The position numbers were made by a program, and so were the translations under genes. DNA of 64,000 bases from Scytonema tolypothrichoides VB-61278 (GTDB lineage Bacteria > Cyanobacteriota > Cyanobacteriia > Cyanobacteriales > Nostocaceae): contig NZ_JXCA02000019.1 in assembly GCF_000828085.3 (NCBI RefSeq), forward strand, positions 74,860 through 138,859. Direction: 5' to 3'. The notes below the pieces were generated by a model. The model worked only from the letters and a program-made list of their open reading frames with translations, had not been told where the DNA came from and did no database searches. Of this stretch, positions 63,202 to 64,000 are shown in pieces. Each line of letters begins with the position of its first letter. The stretch's first letter is position 1.

Positions 63202-64000
63202 ATGCCAAAACGTATTGCGCTGGCAGAACACTTAAGCTCAGAAGAACTATATAGGCGGTATCGTGAAGCAACGGATGTAGTGGAACGCAGCCACTACCAA
63301 ATAATTTGGCTGTTGGCGACTGGAAAAACACCACTGGAAGTATCACTCTTTACAGGGTATAGCCGGATTTGGATTTATCAAATCGTGCGTCGTTATAACG
63401 AAAAAGGACTGGATGCGATCAGCTTCGCTGGCCCCCTGCTGGGGCATCGCTGACCTGCGACGTCAAAACTCAGGCAAAGAGTCATTACTCAGTGACGAGC
63501 AACAAGCACAGTTATGGCAGGTTCTACAGTATCCAGCACCGGATGGTGGATTGTGGAATGGTCGAAAAGTTGCAGATTGGTTAAGTGAAATAACCGGACG
63601 TAGAATCAGCCGTCACCGTGGATGGGAGTATTTACAACAAATGACTTTTCGTCTTCGTGTTCCGCGACCAGACCATCGTGTTGCTGACCCAGTGGAACAA
63701 AACGAGTGGAAAAAAAACTACATAAAGAACTCGAATTTTTGCAATCTAAATATCCTGATGCCGATATAGAGGTTTGGAGCATGGATGAACATCGTTTAGG
63801 GCTTCATCCAATCTTGCGTAGAGTTTGGACTCCAATTGGGGAACAGCCAGTTGCCGAAGTCCAACAAAAATACGAGTGGTTATGGCTTTACGGTTTTGTA
63901 CACCCAGAGTCAGGTGAAACATATTGGTGGATTCTACCCCGAGTCAGCACAGAATTATTTAATCGTGTACTTGCAGACTTTGCCCGCGAATTTAATCTTG
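63202..64000 (+). pseudogene. IS630 family transposase, frameshifted and cut by the window end
   Basis: The N-terminal helix-turn-helix part (63202 to about 63420: RIALAEHLSSEELYRRYREA, TGYSRIWIYQIVRRYNEKG) is continued in a second frame (63446-63717: ADLRRQNSGKESLL, WNGRKVADWLSEITGRRISR). A third frame runs to the window end (from about 63715: LEFLQSKYPDADIEVWSMDE, GEQPVAEVQQKYEWLWLYG), with the first catalytic Asp in WSMDEHR. The first break is a 28-nt small-repeat insertion in a HIP1 octamer. The second lies at a run of eight A (63710-63717, A-AAA-AAC), where many transposases use programmed -1 frameshifting. Because of the first break the gene is probably dead. Confidence 0.85.
63415..63450. 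repeat. 25-26-nt element inserted in a HIP1 octamer in the IS630 transposase
   Basis: GCGAT (63415-63419), c, then agcttcgctggccccctgct and ggggc (63421-63445), then ATCGC (63446-63450). Removal of 28 nt restores gatgcgatcgctgacc and a continuous frame DAIADLRRQ. Confidence 0.85.

Overview
The window is chromosomal DNA from a filamentous, very probably heterocyst-forming cyanobacterium (Nostocales). The support is a CcmP carboxysome shell protein, a helical carotenoid protein (the free N-terminal domain of orange carotenoid protein), a PatX-like peptide with the RGSGR pentapeptide, the cyanobacterial 2-oxoglutarate decarboxylase/succinic semialdehyde dehydrogenase pair, many HIP1 octamers (GCGATCGC) and abundant short palindromic dispersed repeats. 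No rRNA, tRNA or CRISPR array was seen. The genus cannot be fixed from sequence alone.

Layout. 0.4-6.4 kb: an exopolysaccharide-type sugar transferase, surE, an acyltransferase remnant, and a beta-helix protein whose C-terminus is cut off by an in-frame TAG. 6.7-16.6 kb: a stress-flavoured block (helical carotenoid protein, SDR dehydrogenase, DUF6335 protein, DJ-1/PfpI fusion, SRPBCC membrane protein, zinc alcohol dehydrogenase beside its own decayed duplicate, frameshifted Gfo/Idh/MocA oxidoreductase, cupin, truncated manganese catalase). 16.6-27.9 kb: a compact minus-strand lipopeptide cluster, FAAL-ACP, then PKS (KS-AT-KR-ACP), then NRPS (C-A-PCP-TE). Its adenylation code reads DVWHFSLIDK, a serine signature, so the predicted product is a 3-hydroxyacyl-serine or a cyclised derivative. 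The cluster's 3' end butts into the truncated catalase. An IS110 element lies just beyond its upstream end.

30.9-43.7 kb: ccmP with a pentapeptide-repeat gene, a CIA30-like exported protein, a YdeP-type molybdopterin oxidoreductase with fdhD further on, a two-CAP-domain protein, an aminoglycoside-phosphotransferase-like gene broken by a MITE, a VOC protein, the ribosome-assembly GTPase RbgA/YlqF and an FHA-GAF-adenylate cyclase. 44.1-56 kb: the 2-oxoglutarate decarboxylase/SSADH bypass of the TCA cycle, a PiT phosphate permease, a second alcohol dehydrogenase, a PIN/HTH toxin-antitoxin pair, a TetR regulator divergent from a Rieske oxygenase with a perfect 24-bp palindrome between them, an RNA 2'-phosphotransferase and a FAD oxidoreductase. 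56-64 kb: the PatX-like gene with a DIF1-type promoter motif, a ferritin-like protein, a small conserved-looking protein, an IS607-type element (serine recombinase plus TnpB), a DUF697-like GTPase and an IS630 element cut off by the window end.

The most distinctive theme is genome remodelling by very small elements. In several places a ~25-nt palindromic sequence sits exactly between GCGAT and ATCGC, as if it had inserted into a HIP1 octamer and duplicated the central AT. One such event adds nine codons in frame to an oxidoreductase, one frameshifts the IS630 transposase, and a related one lies in the alcohol dehydrogenase pseudogene, where the intact paralogue still shows the empty HIP1 site. 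Larger MITEs with recognisable target duplications are also present.
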